A DNA stretch of 23,104 nucleotides from UBA3210 sp963623095 (GCA_963623095.1 CAVFKD010000024.1:1-23104), one strand, 5' to 3'. Numbered from the stretch's first letter, positions 1-7,581 are shown. Notes: a model not told the origin generated them from the sequence alone. Translations and numbers: made by a program.

Positions 1-53
1 TCACTTCCCATGTAAATACGTCCATCTTTTTTAATCGCAACTACTACGCTCAT
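1..53 (-). CDS. Start of a leftward protein gene, cut by the window edge (possible Ntn-hydrolase type)
   Basis: Only the first 17 residues are visible: MSVVVAIKKDGRIYMGS. The start ATG (53-51) is preceded by an AGGAGG-like ribosome site at about 59-65, which makes this a convincing true start. A short hydrophobic strand followed by 'KKDGRIYMG' resembles the N-terminus of proteasome-like/HslV-like Ntn hydrolases found in Bacillota, where the next residues are usually (A/S)DSQ. The fragment is far too short to prove this. The rest of the gene lies outside the window. Confidence 0.5.
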   Translation of the reverse strand, partial: MSVVVAIKKDGRIYMGS

Positions 54-382
54 AAATTACCTCCTAAAATTAAATTCGTAAGATATAAACATTCTTTAGA
101 CTTTAATGTCATAATTTATGCAATAAGAGCATAATAAAAACGAATGTTAAATAATTAAAAGATCTCAAATAATCTTTCATCAGATAATAAATATAGAAAG
201 TAAAACAATCTATATACGTAGAACAAATACGCAAAGTTAGTTTATATTAATAGTCATACTTTTTATTTGGTATGCTATACAATTTCTACGTAGTTTAGTA
301 AGTAAAGCGATTACATAATTTTTGTAGTAAAAAATAAAATAAAGTACTTGAAATTTTTAAAAATTATTTGTATTATATGGGT
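54..382. other. Gene-free AT-rich stretch upstream of the leftward partial gene
   Basis: No convincing coding frame is present. The stretch must hold the promoter of the leftward gene starting at 53, but I could not pick out a confident -35/-10 pair on that strand. It contains a 9-bp inverted repeat, TACGTAGAA at 215-223 and TTCTACGTA at 284-292. Between its arms lies a smaller imperfect hairpin (TAG-T-CATAC at 251-259 with GTATGCTA at 270-277). These could form a structured leader on the leftward transcript or a regulator site. Confidence 0.4.
348..376 (+). promoter_or_regulatory. Strong sigma-70-type promoter reading right
   Basis: TTGAAA at 348-353 and TATTAT at 371-376 are separated by exactly 17 bases, close to the SigA consensus. 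The expected start is near 383. No protein start with a ribosome site follows before the hairpin at 504-531, so the promoter appears to drive a non-coding RNA. Confidence 0.6.
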
Positions 383-535
383 GTATTCCGATGACGGGAC
401 ACATTTAGGATGAAACAAAAGAATTTAGTTTATATTAGTATTGATTTTTTAAAAAAATTAGAATCCTAACTTGTAGGTCGTTATCATTTAAAATTTTATT
501 GCGAAAAAGGAGTGATTATTCACTCCTTTTTTGTT
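383..535 (+). ncRNA. Candidate structured small RNA of about 150 nt
   Basis: This transcript unit has a promoter (348-376), a structured body and an intrinsic terminator (504-531), and no supported reading frame. The body folds on paper into one long imperfect stem. GATGAC (390-395) pairs with GTTATC (480-485), GAC (398-400) with GTC (477-479), ACA (401-403) with TGT (472-474), and TTAGGAT (405-411) with ATCCTAA (463-469), leaving small bulges. The 50-nt apical part is A/T-rich. It does not match SRP RNA, RNase P, tmRNA or a T-box that I can recognise. A long rod with ends paired loosely recalls 6S RNA, but I see no specific match. It converges on the polymerase operon. Confidence 0.5.
504..531. 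terminator. Bidirectional intrinsic terminator
   Basis: A perfect 12-bp stem, AAAAAGGAGTGA (504-515) with TCACTCCTTTTT (520-531), and the 4-nt loop TTAT. T-runs occur on both strands, so it can end the rightward small RNA and the leftward polymerase operon, whose last stop codon is at about 546. Confidence 0.8.
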
Positions 536-545
536 TCTATTTTTA

Positions 546-1394
546 TTATTTATTTTCTTTAATACCTTCTTTAGTAAANNNNNNNNNNTTGTTAATCTCA
601 ATAAAAGAATCTCCTTTATCTTCAATAAATGAAAAATCACCTTTAGAGAAATATTCTTTATCATTTATCATAATTCCATAATATGCTTTAGATTTAGTTT
701 TCATCTCTTTAGAAAAATCTAAATTATCATTTTTAAAAATAATATTAATAATATGTCCTAATCTAGCTTTAACAAGTTTTATATTCTTTGTTTTCTTTTC
801 ATTTTGGATCCAATTAGAAAGGTAATCATCACCTATAATTTCAAATGAAAATTTATCTAATTTATTGTTATTAAATAAAGCATCAGAAATCATTAAATCA
901 AATTTATTTAAATGTTCATCCATGAAAGTATTTTCTAGTTTAAAATAGTCATAATATTGATTAACAACGCTGAAAAATCTTTTCTTCTTTTGTTTATCGT
1001 TGTTCAAAGTTGATGCAATCTCATTAACACAATTTTGATATTCTTCATAACTAGATACATTATATAGTTTTAAATATTTATTATCATCATAAGTTTCAAT
1101 ATTATCTAATTGTAATGATTCTAAAGTAATATTTTCAGTTAATTCTTTATGTTCATTTTCATTTAACTTATAAAGAAATAATGATAGATGATGAAGTAAA
1201 ATATTTTTAATTGTTGAAGGATCTAAATCCTTAGAAACTAAATATTTAATAAGTAAATTATAATAAATGGAAGTTTCTGAATTATTGTATTTTGCTTTCA
1301 TCGTAGAAAATCTAGTATCATCAAGTTTAAGAAATGCTTTCGCTACTTCTTCTTCATTAAAGCAACTATCATCAATTTTAATTTGCGCTGGCAT
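546..1394 (-). CDS. Protein of unknown function, last gene of the polymerase operon
   Basis: I do not recognise this protein (about 282 residues, charged, Lys/Asn/Asp-rich, no signal peptide or membrane segment, probably mostly helical). I start it at the ATG at 1394-1392 (MPAQIKIDDSCFNEEEV), because GGAGG lies at 1408-1404, nine bases upstream; an upstream in-frame ATG at 1499 has no such site and would bury more sequence in the preceding gene. Its first 17 bases overlap the end of the polymerase gene, which suggests translational coupling and a related job, such as an accessory subunit. The C-terminus crosses the N gap, so the final residues (FTKEGIKENK) and even the stop are uncertain. The terminator at 504-531 follows. 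Confidence 0.75.
   Translation of the reverse strand: MPAQIKIDDSCFNEEEVAKAFLKLDDTRFSTMKAKYNNSETSIYYNLLIKYLVSKDLDPSTIKNILLHHLSLFLYKLNENEHKELTENITLESLQLDNIETYDDNKYLKLYNVSSYEEYQNCVNEIASTLNNDKQKKKRFFSVVNQYYDYFKLENTFMDEHLNKFDLMISDALFNNNKLDKFSFEIIGDDYLSNWIQNEKKTKNIKLVKARLGHIINIIFKNDNLDFSKEMKTKSKAYYGIMINDKEYFSKGDFSFIEDKGDSFIEINXXXXFTKEGIKENK
579..588. other. Assembly gap (10 N)
   Basis: Ten consecutive N lie inside the 3' end of the leftward gene at 546-1394. Ten is a conventional scaffold-gap length, so the true number of missing bases is unknown. The last ten or so residues assigned to that gene, and the linkage of 1-578 to the rest, depend on this join. Confidence 0.95.
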
Positions 1395-4300
1395 AATTAA
1401 ATACCTCCATTTTCTTAAATTCATTATATACAATATCGAAGAATACATCGTATACCATGTCAGATTTATAGATATTGATAACTGATATGACATTTTCAAA
1501 GCTTAAATCCCATGCTTGTTTTTTTAAATAGTCGATAAATTGTTCTTTTAATTCTTCATTTTTATATTCTTTATAGTCTTTAACGATATTTTTTAATTGT
1601 TTATTATATTTACGTAAATAATAATCATAAGTTTCTTTTTGCTTATCGTTTAATGAATTAATCTTTGATTCCATGTCTTTAGGAGAATCATCAGTTATTT
1701 CAATATTTGTTAGATCCTTAGATTTATATTGTAATAATAAATATAAAAGTTTAAATCCATCATTATCAAAAGAAGATAATAAATCTAATATATTATTATC
1801 AATCATCTCATCTCCAAATAAATCATTTATATAAGAAATTCTTTCATTTTTATCTTTTATAAAATGAAATTTATTGTCTTGGACATACTTATTTAATAAT
1901 TTATTTCCTTCAATATTGTCTATATCTCTAAATTCATTTAATAAAGCATTCACATCGACATTAAAGCTTTTCTTTTTATTAAGTACAACATTCATTTCAT
2001 TATAAATATTGTTAAGTATTTCTTTTCTTTTTTCTATAGAAATATGATTCAATAATCTATGGAAAGTGCTTTTCATATTTTTATAACTTACGCATATCGC
2101 TAAAGTCTTTAAATAAGCTTCATCGATATTTATTTCTTTTTTGCTTATTTTAAATTTATTTACTTTTTCAATATCTTCAAGAGGTTTAAGTTTAATTCTA
2201 TTCATTTCAAAGCTAGTTCTTAAAACGTTATTAGAATAATCCTCAATTAACCCATCAGGGATAAGATTGAATTCATCATAAATAGACTCAAGCATTTCTT
2301 CATATATTTTTAACGATTGATTTTTTTCATATTCTTTTTTACCTTTTAAGAAATTCTTATACGCTTTATCAGTAGTCATTGTATTTGTTTTATCTTTCAT
2401 ATATGGCTTTTTACCATTTTTCGCGCTATCGATTTCTAGGCCATTAAGAATTGTATATTCTGCAATTTCATTATGATCATTAGATGTAGTAAAGTCTTCT
2501 CCATATACTTCAACCGCTCTATAGAAAGCAGCATTAGACAATAATCCTACTCTTGAAGAGAAAGTATTTTGGAAACATTCTAATCGATTATTATAATTGT
2601 TATATACTTTTTTATCTCCACCTAAAGAAGGGATTTTTGCTAGTAAATATTTAGTTCCGTTAATTTTATAAAGTTTTTTTGCAGCACGTAAAATAAAAGG
2701 TTCATCAACAACTAAAACAGTATCCCCATCATAATCCGCGCCACCTAGTCTTTCCGCGCCAAGTCCATAAGGATTAATCATAACTGTGCCATTTAAATGT
2801 GAAAAATATTTATTTCTTTCAGCTTGTTCACTTGAATCATAATTCAATAATGGAATTTCATTTCTTGAATAATGAGGGCTACGTAAGAATACGGCAGGAG
2901 AACCGACATTTGGCATATAGTAATAACTATCTTTAAGCAATTCAGGTTTTTCAACAAATTCTTCTTTCTCAAAAGAAATATAATATAAGAATTGTAATAA
3001 ATCACCCGAAAGAAATTTTCTTGTTCCTTGTGCAGAGCACTTACAGAATTTTGCATCATTTACTAATTTATTAAATTTATTCTTTCTTTGATTAGAAAAT
3101 CTATCAGTATTTAAATAAAAATTCTCGTTAACTTCAAAGATTTTCTTTTCATTTCCTACAAGTGAACCAGTAATAGATTCTTTAGAACAATAATCATTAA
3201 TAACATCATTATTCTTAGTTAACAAACTCATGATATTATTTATTGATAAAGGTAATGTCGATACAAATTGATATTCTAATAAACAAAGATTATCTTTTTG
3301 AGGCAAATTCGCATTAATAATTCCAAAGGAATAACCATATTGATTGATTCTTTTTATATAGTTATTAATTTTCAAATTGCTATCACTTGTTTTTGTTAAT
3401 AAGGATTTTAATTTGAATTGGCTGGAAGTCAAAATCATTTTAATTTTAGAAATATCGTATTCCTTATTTTCATCGCCATATTTTATATGTTTTATACTTG
3501 TAATTCCTTTTTCTTTAAAAAATTCTTTAAAGTCACAAGCGTGAACCATACCTTTAACATAAGGAAGTCTTATTTGAAACGATGTGGAATTATCATATTT
3601 ACCATCTGGGTGAATAGTATGTAATGCTTTAGTTATTTCTTTGCAAAACTCCATTGAAATAATACCTTCTCCATCAAACATATTAATATTAATAGGATAA
3701 TTCTTTACATATATCTTTTCCCATTTAATTTCAGAATCGGCATTTTTAATATATTTCCTTGAACCAATTATATCATTAAGTTTATATTTAAATTCTTCAT
3801 ATTCTAATGAAGTAATAGAAAAGAAGTCATTAATTAAAGGAATAATATCGCCATAATTAGATGATGAATTTTCTTCTAATTTCATTGAAGAAGCAATGCA
3901 ATCTATTCTTATAAATCCATCACATTGTTTTAAATCATCCAACGATTGACAATATCTTGCAGAAGAAGCAATGTCTTTTAAAATATCGTAGATATAATCA
4001 ATTGATATCATTGTAAAACAATCTGTATATATTGTTTTTTCATAATCATCAACAACTATTATTTCATCTTCTTCAAATTTAATATCTTTTAATAACATGC
4101 AATCAGAACATAATGTACCAGAATAAGCATAAAATTTGCTTAAGTACATATCATTATCAAGAATATTACTGTATCCTAATGTAACTCTTTGTCTAATTTG
4201 AGAGAATAAGCTACTTTCGTTTAAACCTTCGCAATTAAAATAATAGACTTGGCATTCTTTAGACATACTATTAGACTTTAAAAAATCTTTAAATCTAATA

Positions 4301-4605
4301 GTGACTTCTTTGTTAGTTTCTATCAAATCAAAAGTTAATTGAATTTCTTCAAAAGATGATAATTCCTTCATATTATGTTTGTTTTCAACAAAAGAAGAAA
4401 AATCCATAATAACAAGTAAAGATTCAAGAGGTTTGCTTGATTTTGTTGCTTTCTTAATTTGATCAATTAATAATGAATCCGATTTAGTGGTTATACTTTT
4501 TGCTCTATGACATATATTTTTTCCACATACTAATACACCATTTTTTACATGACTCGATTTAAACAAACAATCAAAGTCAAATTTGTATAATTTATTTTGT
4601 TCCAT
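1378..4605 (-). CDS. Single-chain double-psi-barrel RNA polymerase, eukaryotic RdRP (QDE-1/RDR)/YonO superfamily
   Basis: The 1075-residue protein carries the catalytic signature GADYDGDTVLV with the three metal-binding aspartates D624, D626 and D628; DYDGD is also the form found in Neurospora QDE-1. Other motifs fall in the order known from cellular RdRPs: FQIRLPYVKG (343-352, with the conserved Arg and Lys), VFLRSPHYSRNEI (R575; compare the VTRNPxxHPGDI block of RDRs), SSRVGLLSN (683-691) and GLEIDSAKNGKKP (722-734; compare AVDxxKxG). The N-terminal third holds a CSDC pair and is not recognisable; the C-terminal 300 residues look helical. Relatives copy RNA (eukaryotic silencing) or transcribe DNA (SP-beta phage YonO, crAss-like phage RNAP); which this one does cannot be read from sequence. 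It is not RpoC: that protein's other regions are absent. The ATG at 4605 has AGGA eight bases upstream. It lies 42 bp after the membrane-protein gene and overlaps the next gene by 17 bp. Confidence 0.82.
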   Translation of the reverse strand: MEQNKLYKFDFDCLFKSSHVKNGVLVCGKNICHRAKSITTKSDSLLIDQIKKATKSSKPLESLLVIMDFSSFVENKHNMKELSSFEEIQLTFDLIETNKEVTIRFKDFLKSNSMSKECQVYYFNCEGLNESSLFSQIRQRVTLGYSNILDNDMYLSKFYAYSGTLCSDCMLLKDIKFEEDEIIVVDDYEKTIYTDCFTMISIDYIYDILKDIASSARYCQSLDDLKQCDGFIRIDCIASSMKLEENSSSNYGDIIPLINDFFSITSLEYEEFKYKLNDIIGSRKYIKNADSEIKWEKIYVKNYPININMFDGEGIISMEFCKEITKALHTIHPDGKYDNSTSFQIRLPYVKGMVHACDFKEFFKEKGITSIKHIKYGDENKEYDISKIKMILTSSQFKLKSLLTKTSDSNLKINNYIKRINQYGYSFGIINANLPQKDNLCLLEYQFVSTLPLSINNIMSLLTKNNDVINDYCSKESITGSLVGNEKKIFEVNENFYLNTDRFSNQRKNKFNKLVNDAKFCKCSAQGTRKFLSGDLLQFLYYISFEKEEFVEKPELLKDSYYYMPNVGSPAVFLRSPHYSRNEIPLLNYDSSEQAERNKYFSHLNGTVMINPYGLGAERLGGADYDGDTVLVVDEPFILRAAKKLYKINGTKYLLAKIPSLGGDKKVYNNYNNRLECFQNTFSSRVGLLSNAAFYRAVEVYGEDFTTSNDHNEIAEYTILNGLEIDSAKNGKKPYMKDKTNTMTTDKAYKNFLKGKKEYEKNQSLKIYEEMLESIYDEFNLIPDGLIEDYSNNVLRTSFEMNRIKLKPLEDIEKVNKFKISKKEINIDEAYLKTLAICVSYKNMKSTFHRLLNHISIEKRKEILNNIYNEMNVVLNKKKSFNVDVNALLNEFRDIDNIEGNKLLNKYVQDNKFHFIKDKNERISYINDLFGDEMIDNNILDLLSSFDNDGFKLLYLLLQYKSKDLTNIEITDDSPKDMESKINSLNDKQKETYDYYLRKYNKQLKNIVKDYKEYKNEELKEQFIDYLKKQAWDLSFENVISVINIYKSDMVYDVFFDIVYNEFKKMEVFNYASAN

Positions 4606-4647
4606 AATTCACATCCTAATCTAGATTTAATCACTTTTATTATTTTA

Positions 4648-5151
4648 CTACTCTAAGCTTTTAGATTCACTAACAAAGTACTTAACCGATCCATTAGTGA
4701 AATCTTTTAATACCTTTTTAGCGATAGAACTATCTTCTTTAGTTTCACAATAGATATTGAAGATAGAATATTTACCAATATGTTCAATATATGAATGCTT
4801 AACTTGTTTATTATTTAATTCAGTATGGATAGATTCTGTATATTCACTTAATACACTTGCTTCTATTTTCCATAATTTGTCTTTTCTTAAATGATCCATA
4901 ATAGACATACCTACATAAGTACCAATTAAGTTACTAACAAATGTAACAATTACTTTTATAACTATATTCCATACATCTCCATAACCAAAATCTGAAGTCA
5001 TGAAGATAACAACTACTGTATAAAAAGCATAATAAACAGAATTTGCGATAGTCGCGGATATCTTATTGCCTTTAATTTGAATAACAGTTTTAATTGTTGA
5101 TAAAATAACATTGAATAATTGAAGTATCGCAAAGATTAATACATTGACCAT
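4648..5151 (-). CDS. DUF5698/UPF0316-like membrane protein
   Basis: A 167-residue protein with hydrophobic segments at about 3-20, 33-53 and 62-85, followed by a soluble C-terminal domain of about 80 residues with alternating strands and helices. The layout and phrases such as 'LSTIKTVIQIKGNKISA' and 'IGTYVGMSI' match the UPF0316 family (DUF5698 membrane part plus a DUF2179-like C-terminal domain). The family's function is unknown; related DUF2179 domains in YitT-type proteins are thought to bind ligands. AAAGGA sits about ten bases before the ATG. Only 42 bp with no terminator separate it from the polymerase gene, so the two are probably co-transcribed; a functional link is not shown. Confidence 0.7.
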   Translation of the reverse strand: MVNVLIFAILQLFNVILSTIKTVIQIKGNKISATIANSVYYAFYTVVVIFMTSDFGYGDVWNIVIKVIVTFVSNLIGTYVGMSIMDHLRKDKLWKIEASVLSEYTESIHTELNNKQVKHSYIEHIGKYSIFNIYCETKEDSSIAKKVLKDFTNGSVKYFVSESKSLE

Positions 5152-5210
5152 AATTAATAATTCCTTTCTAACTTGTTATATATTCTATCACATTTATTCC
5201 CATTATAAAA

Positions 5211-5226
5211 GGAGGCTTAAGCCTCC
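5211..5226 (-). terminator. Intrinsic terminator after the sugar-phosphate isomerase gene
   Basis: GGAGGC, loop TTAA and GCCTCC form a GC-rich stem followed on the minus strand by TTTTAT. It lies 30 bp after the stop of the isomerase gene (5258) and separates it from the DUF5698 gene. Confidence 0.75.
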
Positions 5227-5257
5227 TAAATAATTCAAATAATAAATTTCTATGATA

Positions 5258-5893
5258 TTACTTTAATAAATCAGTAACAACTTTAATTAATTCTTCATCT
5301 TTAGCGTTCTTAAAGAAATAATCTTTAAATGAAGGTCTATCTAAAGCACCAAGAACTAATTCTCTATCAAGTTCTAATAATGATTCTTTTAAAGGTTTAA
5401 AAGTCTTTTCTTTTACTGCATCAAGAATCTTTTTATTTCTTTGTTCTGGTTCTTTTCTTTCTGCAGGATATCCTTGTCCTTTTTCACCTTTGAATAATTG
5501 TTCAAAACAATATTCTAAGTTTAATTCAGCACCCCAACCAAATCCTTTCGCAAATGGGAAGCTTGCTGCATTACCATCATTGATTTGAGCGAACATATAA
5601 GCATCTGAAGGATCAACAATAAGTCCGCAATTGACGTGTGGGAAAGCATTACATGCTAACATTGCTCCAGCTCCTGTACCGCAACCTGTAATAACAAAAT
5701 CACATGCACCAGAATTTAATAATACTGCAGCGATAATACCATTTTGTACATATGTAAGTGATTTATCTTCACTACCAAACATACCAATGTTATATACTTG
5801 ATGTCCTTTTGGTTCTACTACTTTCTTTAAAGTGTTAAAAACTAATTCATTTTTACTAGCTTGTGAGTTTTCATTAATTAATACTATTTTCAT
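5258..5893 (-). CDS. RpiB/LacA/LacB family sugar-phosphate isomerase
   Basis: This cytosolic enzyme of 211 residues belongs to the family that interconverts aldose and ketose phosphates (ribose-5-phosphate/ribulose-5-phosphate for RpiB; galactose-6-phosphate/tagatose-6-phosphate for LacAB). The family signature GCGTGAGAML lies at 70-79; C71 matches the catalytic cysteine position of RpiB, and the surrounding strand FVITGCGTG is typical. It is longer than classical RpiB (about 150), with an extra C-terminal helical region, a known longer subfamily whose substrate is not certain. AGGAG lies 11 bases before the ATG. No partner sugar genes adjoin it, so I leave the symbol blank. Confidence 0.8.
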   Translation of the reverse strand: MKIVLINENSQASKNELVFNTLKKVVEPKGHQVYNIGMFGSEDKSLTYVQNGIIAAVLLNSGACDFVITGCGTGAGAMLACNAFPHVNCGLIVDPSDAYMFAQINDGNAASFPFAKGFGWGAELNLEYCFEQLFKGEKGQGYPAERKEPEQRNKKILDAVKEKTFKPLKESLLELDRELVLGALDRPSFKDYFFKNAKDEELIKVVTDLLK

Positions 5894-5961
5894 TTTTATT
5901 TTATCTCCTAACTATTTATAAATTATAAATATTTAGAAAGTTAGTATCAATAATTTTTTCA

Positions 5962-6387
5962 TTAGTAGCCTGCACAACTATCAACTATAAAAATTATTAC
6001 TGTAACTATAATACCTACTATAATTTCAAAAACAAGACCATTATAAGCACCTTTTTTTATTTCTTCATTACCAGTAAAAGCGCTAATACAAATCGCAATT
6101 GCTACACCAATAAAAGATAGAAAAAAGCCCAAAAAAAATCCATCATTAGATGTCACTACATTATGTGATACAAACTTAACATATGTTGCTTGTCCGCTGT
6201 TAGTTTCCTTAGTTCTTGTAGAATATTGTGTTTCTTGTTTATTCTTGCTTTCATTAGTTCCTGAATTGAATAATGTTACTTCTATTTCTTCACTAACTAA
6301 ATTATAGCTTCCACATTGAGTACACGAATAACCATTCGATTGTAATTTCGCCCCACAATCTTTACATCTTTTTATATATTCTTTCAT
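5962..6387 (-). CDS. Zinc-ribbon membrane protein
   Basis: A 141-residue protein with a short N-terminal zinc ribbon (C8, C11, C22, C25: CKDC and CTQC), a polar Ser/Thr/Asn-rich linker (about 35-75), and two membrane segments at about 82-104 and 114-136. Such proteins are common in Bacillota, of unknown function, often assigned to a 'zinc-ribbon domain-containing' group. GGGAG lies about seven bases before the ATG. It is 68 bp upstream of the isomerase gene, with no terminator between, so the two may share a transcript. Confidence 0.75.
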   Translation of the reverse strand: MKEYIKRCKDCGAKLQSNGYSCTQCGSYNLVSEEIEVTLFNSGTNESKNKQETQYSTRTKETNSGQATYVKFVSHNVVTSNDGFFLGFFLSFIGVAIAICISAFTGNEEIKKGAYNGLVFEIIVGIIVTVIIFIVDSCAGY

Positions 6388-6410
6388 GTTTAAATCTCCC
6401 TTTTTTCTTT

Positions 6411-6416
6411 ATTATA
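6411..6416 (-). promoter_or_regulatory. -10 element of the zinc-ribbon membrane protein gene
   Basis: TATAAT on the minus strand, 24 bases before the ATG at 6387. The best -35 at 17-base spacing is CTCTTG, weak; a G-run lies in the spacer. With the rightward promoter at 6495-6503 it makes a divergent promoter region. Confidence 0.45.
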
Positions 6417-6494
6417 ATACCCCCCATTTTTGCCAAGAGTTTCCTTTTATCAGTAATGTTTCTTAAAGAATATCATTATTAAAATATTTTATTA

Positions 6495-6503
6495 TGTTAT
6501 AAT
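6495..6503 (+). promoter_or_regulatory. Extended -10 promoter of the flavin oxidoreductase gene
   Basis: TGTTATAAT is a perfect extended -10 (TGnTATAAT), 25 bases before the start codon. No good -35 is visible at the expected distance (ATTATT at 6475-6480), as is usual for extended -10 promoters. AAGGAG at 6516-6521 is the ribosome site. Confidence 0.6.
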
Positions 6504-6527
6504 TATTTCAAAGTTAAGGAGTACCAT

Positions 6528-7523
6528 ATGAACAAACTATTAACACCAATAAATATCAATAATAAATTAGAATTACATAATCACTTAGTAATGCCACCTA
6601 TGGCAACTTTTAAATCAAGTGATGGATTAATTAACGATACATTATTATCTTATTATGATGAAAAGACTAAAGGTGGTTATATAGGTTTAGTTATTAGTGA
6701 ATATGCTTATATATCTAAAGAAGGTAAAGCAGTAAATGGACAAATATCAATATGTGATGATTCATGTATTGAAGGATTTAAAAAATTAACATCATTAATA
6801 CATAAAAATGGTTCTAAAATAATATGTCAAATCAATCATGCCGGAAGTAATACTAATACAAGTATTACAGGCATGAATGTATTAGGTCCAAGTGCAATTT
6901 CTTTATCAAATAAAACATCTATTTCTCAAGAAATGACATTAGATGATATAAAGAAAGTAAAAGATGATTTTGTTAAATCCTCCTTAAGAGCAAAGCTTGC
7001 TGGTTTTGATGGAGTTGAATTACATTCTGCGCATGCTTATTTACTTAATCAATTCTATTCACCTTTAATCAATAAAAGAACTGATGAATATAATGGTTAT
7101 TCATTAGAAGGTAGGATTAAATTACACCTAGAAATTATTAAAGAAGTAAGGAAAGTAGTTGGTGATGATTTTATTATCGCAATTAGATTAGGTGCTTGTG
7201 ATTACAAAGAAAATGGTACAACTATTGAAGATAGCGTTAAAGCATGTGTTGAATTTGAAAAAGCTGGAGTCGATTTAATCGATATATCCGGAGGATTATG
7301 TGGTCCAAATAATCCATACAATAAAGACCAAGGATATTTCCAAGAAATTTCTATTGCAGTTAAAAAGAAAGTTAATATACCTGTTATTTTAACCGGTGGT
7401 ATTACAGATGGTAAAACAGCGAATGAATTACTTGAAGATAATAAAGCGGATTTAATCGGTGTAGGAAGATCAATATTAAAAGATTCTTTATGGGCTAAAA
7501 ATGCCATTGAAGAATTAAATTAA
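6528..7523 (+). CDS. NADH:flavin oxidoreductase / Old Yellow Enzyme family
   Basis: A 331-residue single-domain TIM-barrel flavoenzyme that binds FMN and uses NAD(P)H to reduce activated C=C bonds such as enones; the physiological substrate is unknown. Signatures are QINHAG (101-106), GVELHSAHAYLLNQF (162-176, with the conserved H-x-x-H pair that positions the substrate) and the classic KRTDEYNG (183-190). The C-terminal phosphate-binding strands appear as GGITDGKTA and ADLIGVGRSIL. It lacks the Fe-S/FAD extension of 2,4-dienoyl-CoA reductases, so it is the short form (YqjM/bile-acid or xenobiotic reductase-like). AAGGAG is six bases before the ATG. The gene is monocistronic, with its own extended -10 promoter and terminator. 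Confidence 0.92.
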   Translation: MNKLLTPININNKLELHNHLVMPPMATFKSSDGLINDTLLSYYDEKTKGGYIGLVISEYAYISKEGKAVNGQISICDDSCIEGFKKLTSLIHKNGSKIICQINHAGSNTNTSITGMNVLGPSAISLSNKTSISQEMTLDDIKKVKDDFVKSSLRAKLAGFDGVELHSAHAYLLNQFYSPLINKRTDEYNGYSLEGRIKLHLEIIKEVRKVVGDDFIIAIRLGACDYKENGTTIEDSVKACVEFEKAGVDLIDISGGLCGPNNPYNKDQGYFQEISIAVKKKVNIPVILTGGITDGKTANELLEDNKADLIGVGRSILKDSLWAKNAIEELN

Positions 7524-7526
7524 TAA

Positions 7527-7552
7527 AAAAGAGGTGTCAAAAAACCTCTTTT
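7527..7552 (+). terminator. Intrinsic terminator of the flavin oxidoreductase gene
   Basis: AAAAGAGGT (7527-7535) pairs with ACCTCTTTT (7544-7552) around an 8-nt loop, three bases after the TAA stop. A-runs before the stem give it terminator character on the minus strand too. Confidence 0.8.
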
Positions 7553-7581
7553 AGTTTGTTTATAATTTTAGGCATTTTAAA

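Noticed and set aside
499..681. Plus-strand frame across the N gap
   Set aside because: It spans undetermined bases, runs through the terminator hairpin, lacks a ribosome site and is antisense to the partner gene.
2722..2736. DxDGD motif taken as a fragment of RpoC (beta-prime, NADFDGDQM)
   Set aside because: The residues around it (GADYDGDTVLVVDE) and the other motifs follow the RdRP/YonO order. No RpoC zinc-binding, bridge-helix or trigger-loop sequence is recognisable, and no rpoB lies nearby.
348..4605. Retron-like pairing of a structured RNA with a polymerase
   Set aside because: The polymerase has no reverse-transcriptase motifs (no YADD), and the RNA is on the opposite strand in its own unit.
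1378..5151. Prophage remnant around the polymerase
   Set aside because: No integrase, capsid, terminase, lysis or phage-regulator genes and no attachment repeats are seen in the window. A prophage ending outside the left edge cannot be fully excluded.
7202..7507. Reverse-strand reading frame of 101 codons inside the flavin oxidoreductase gene
   Set aside because: It is the antisense of a strongly conserved enzyme, has no ribosome site, and reflects base composition only. The same applies to the plus-strand frames at 1267-1485, 3418-3624, 11258-11467, 12157-12363, 12606-12872, 21161-21500 and 21639-21821, and the minus-strand frame at 2844-3059.
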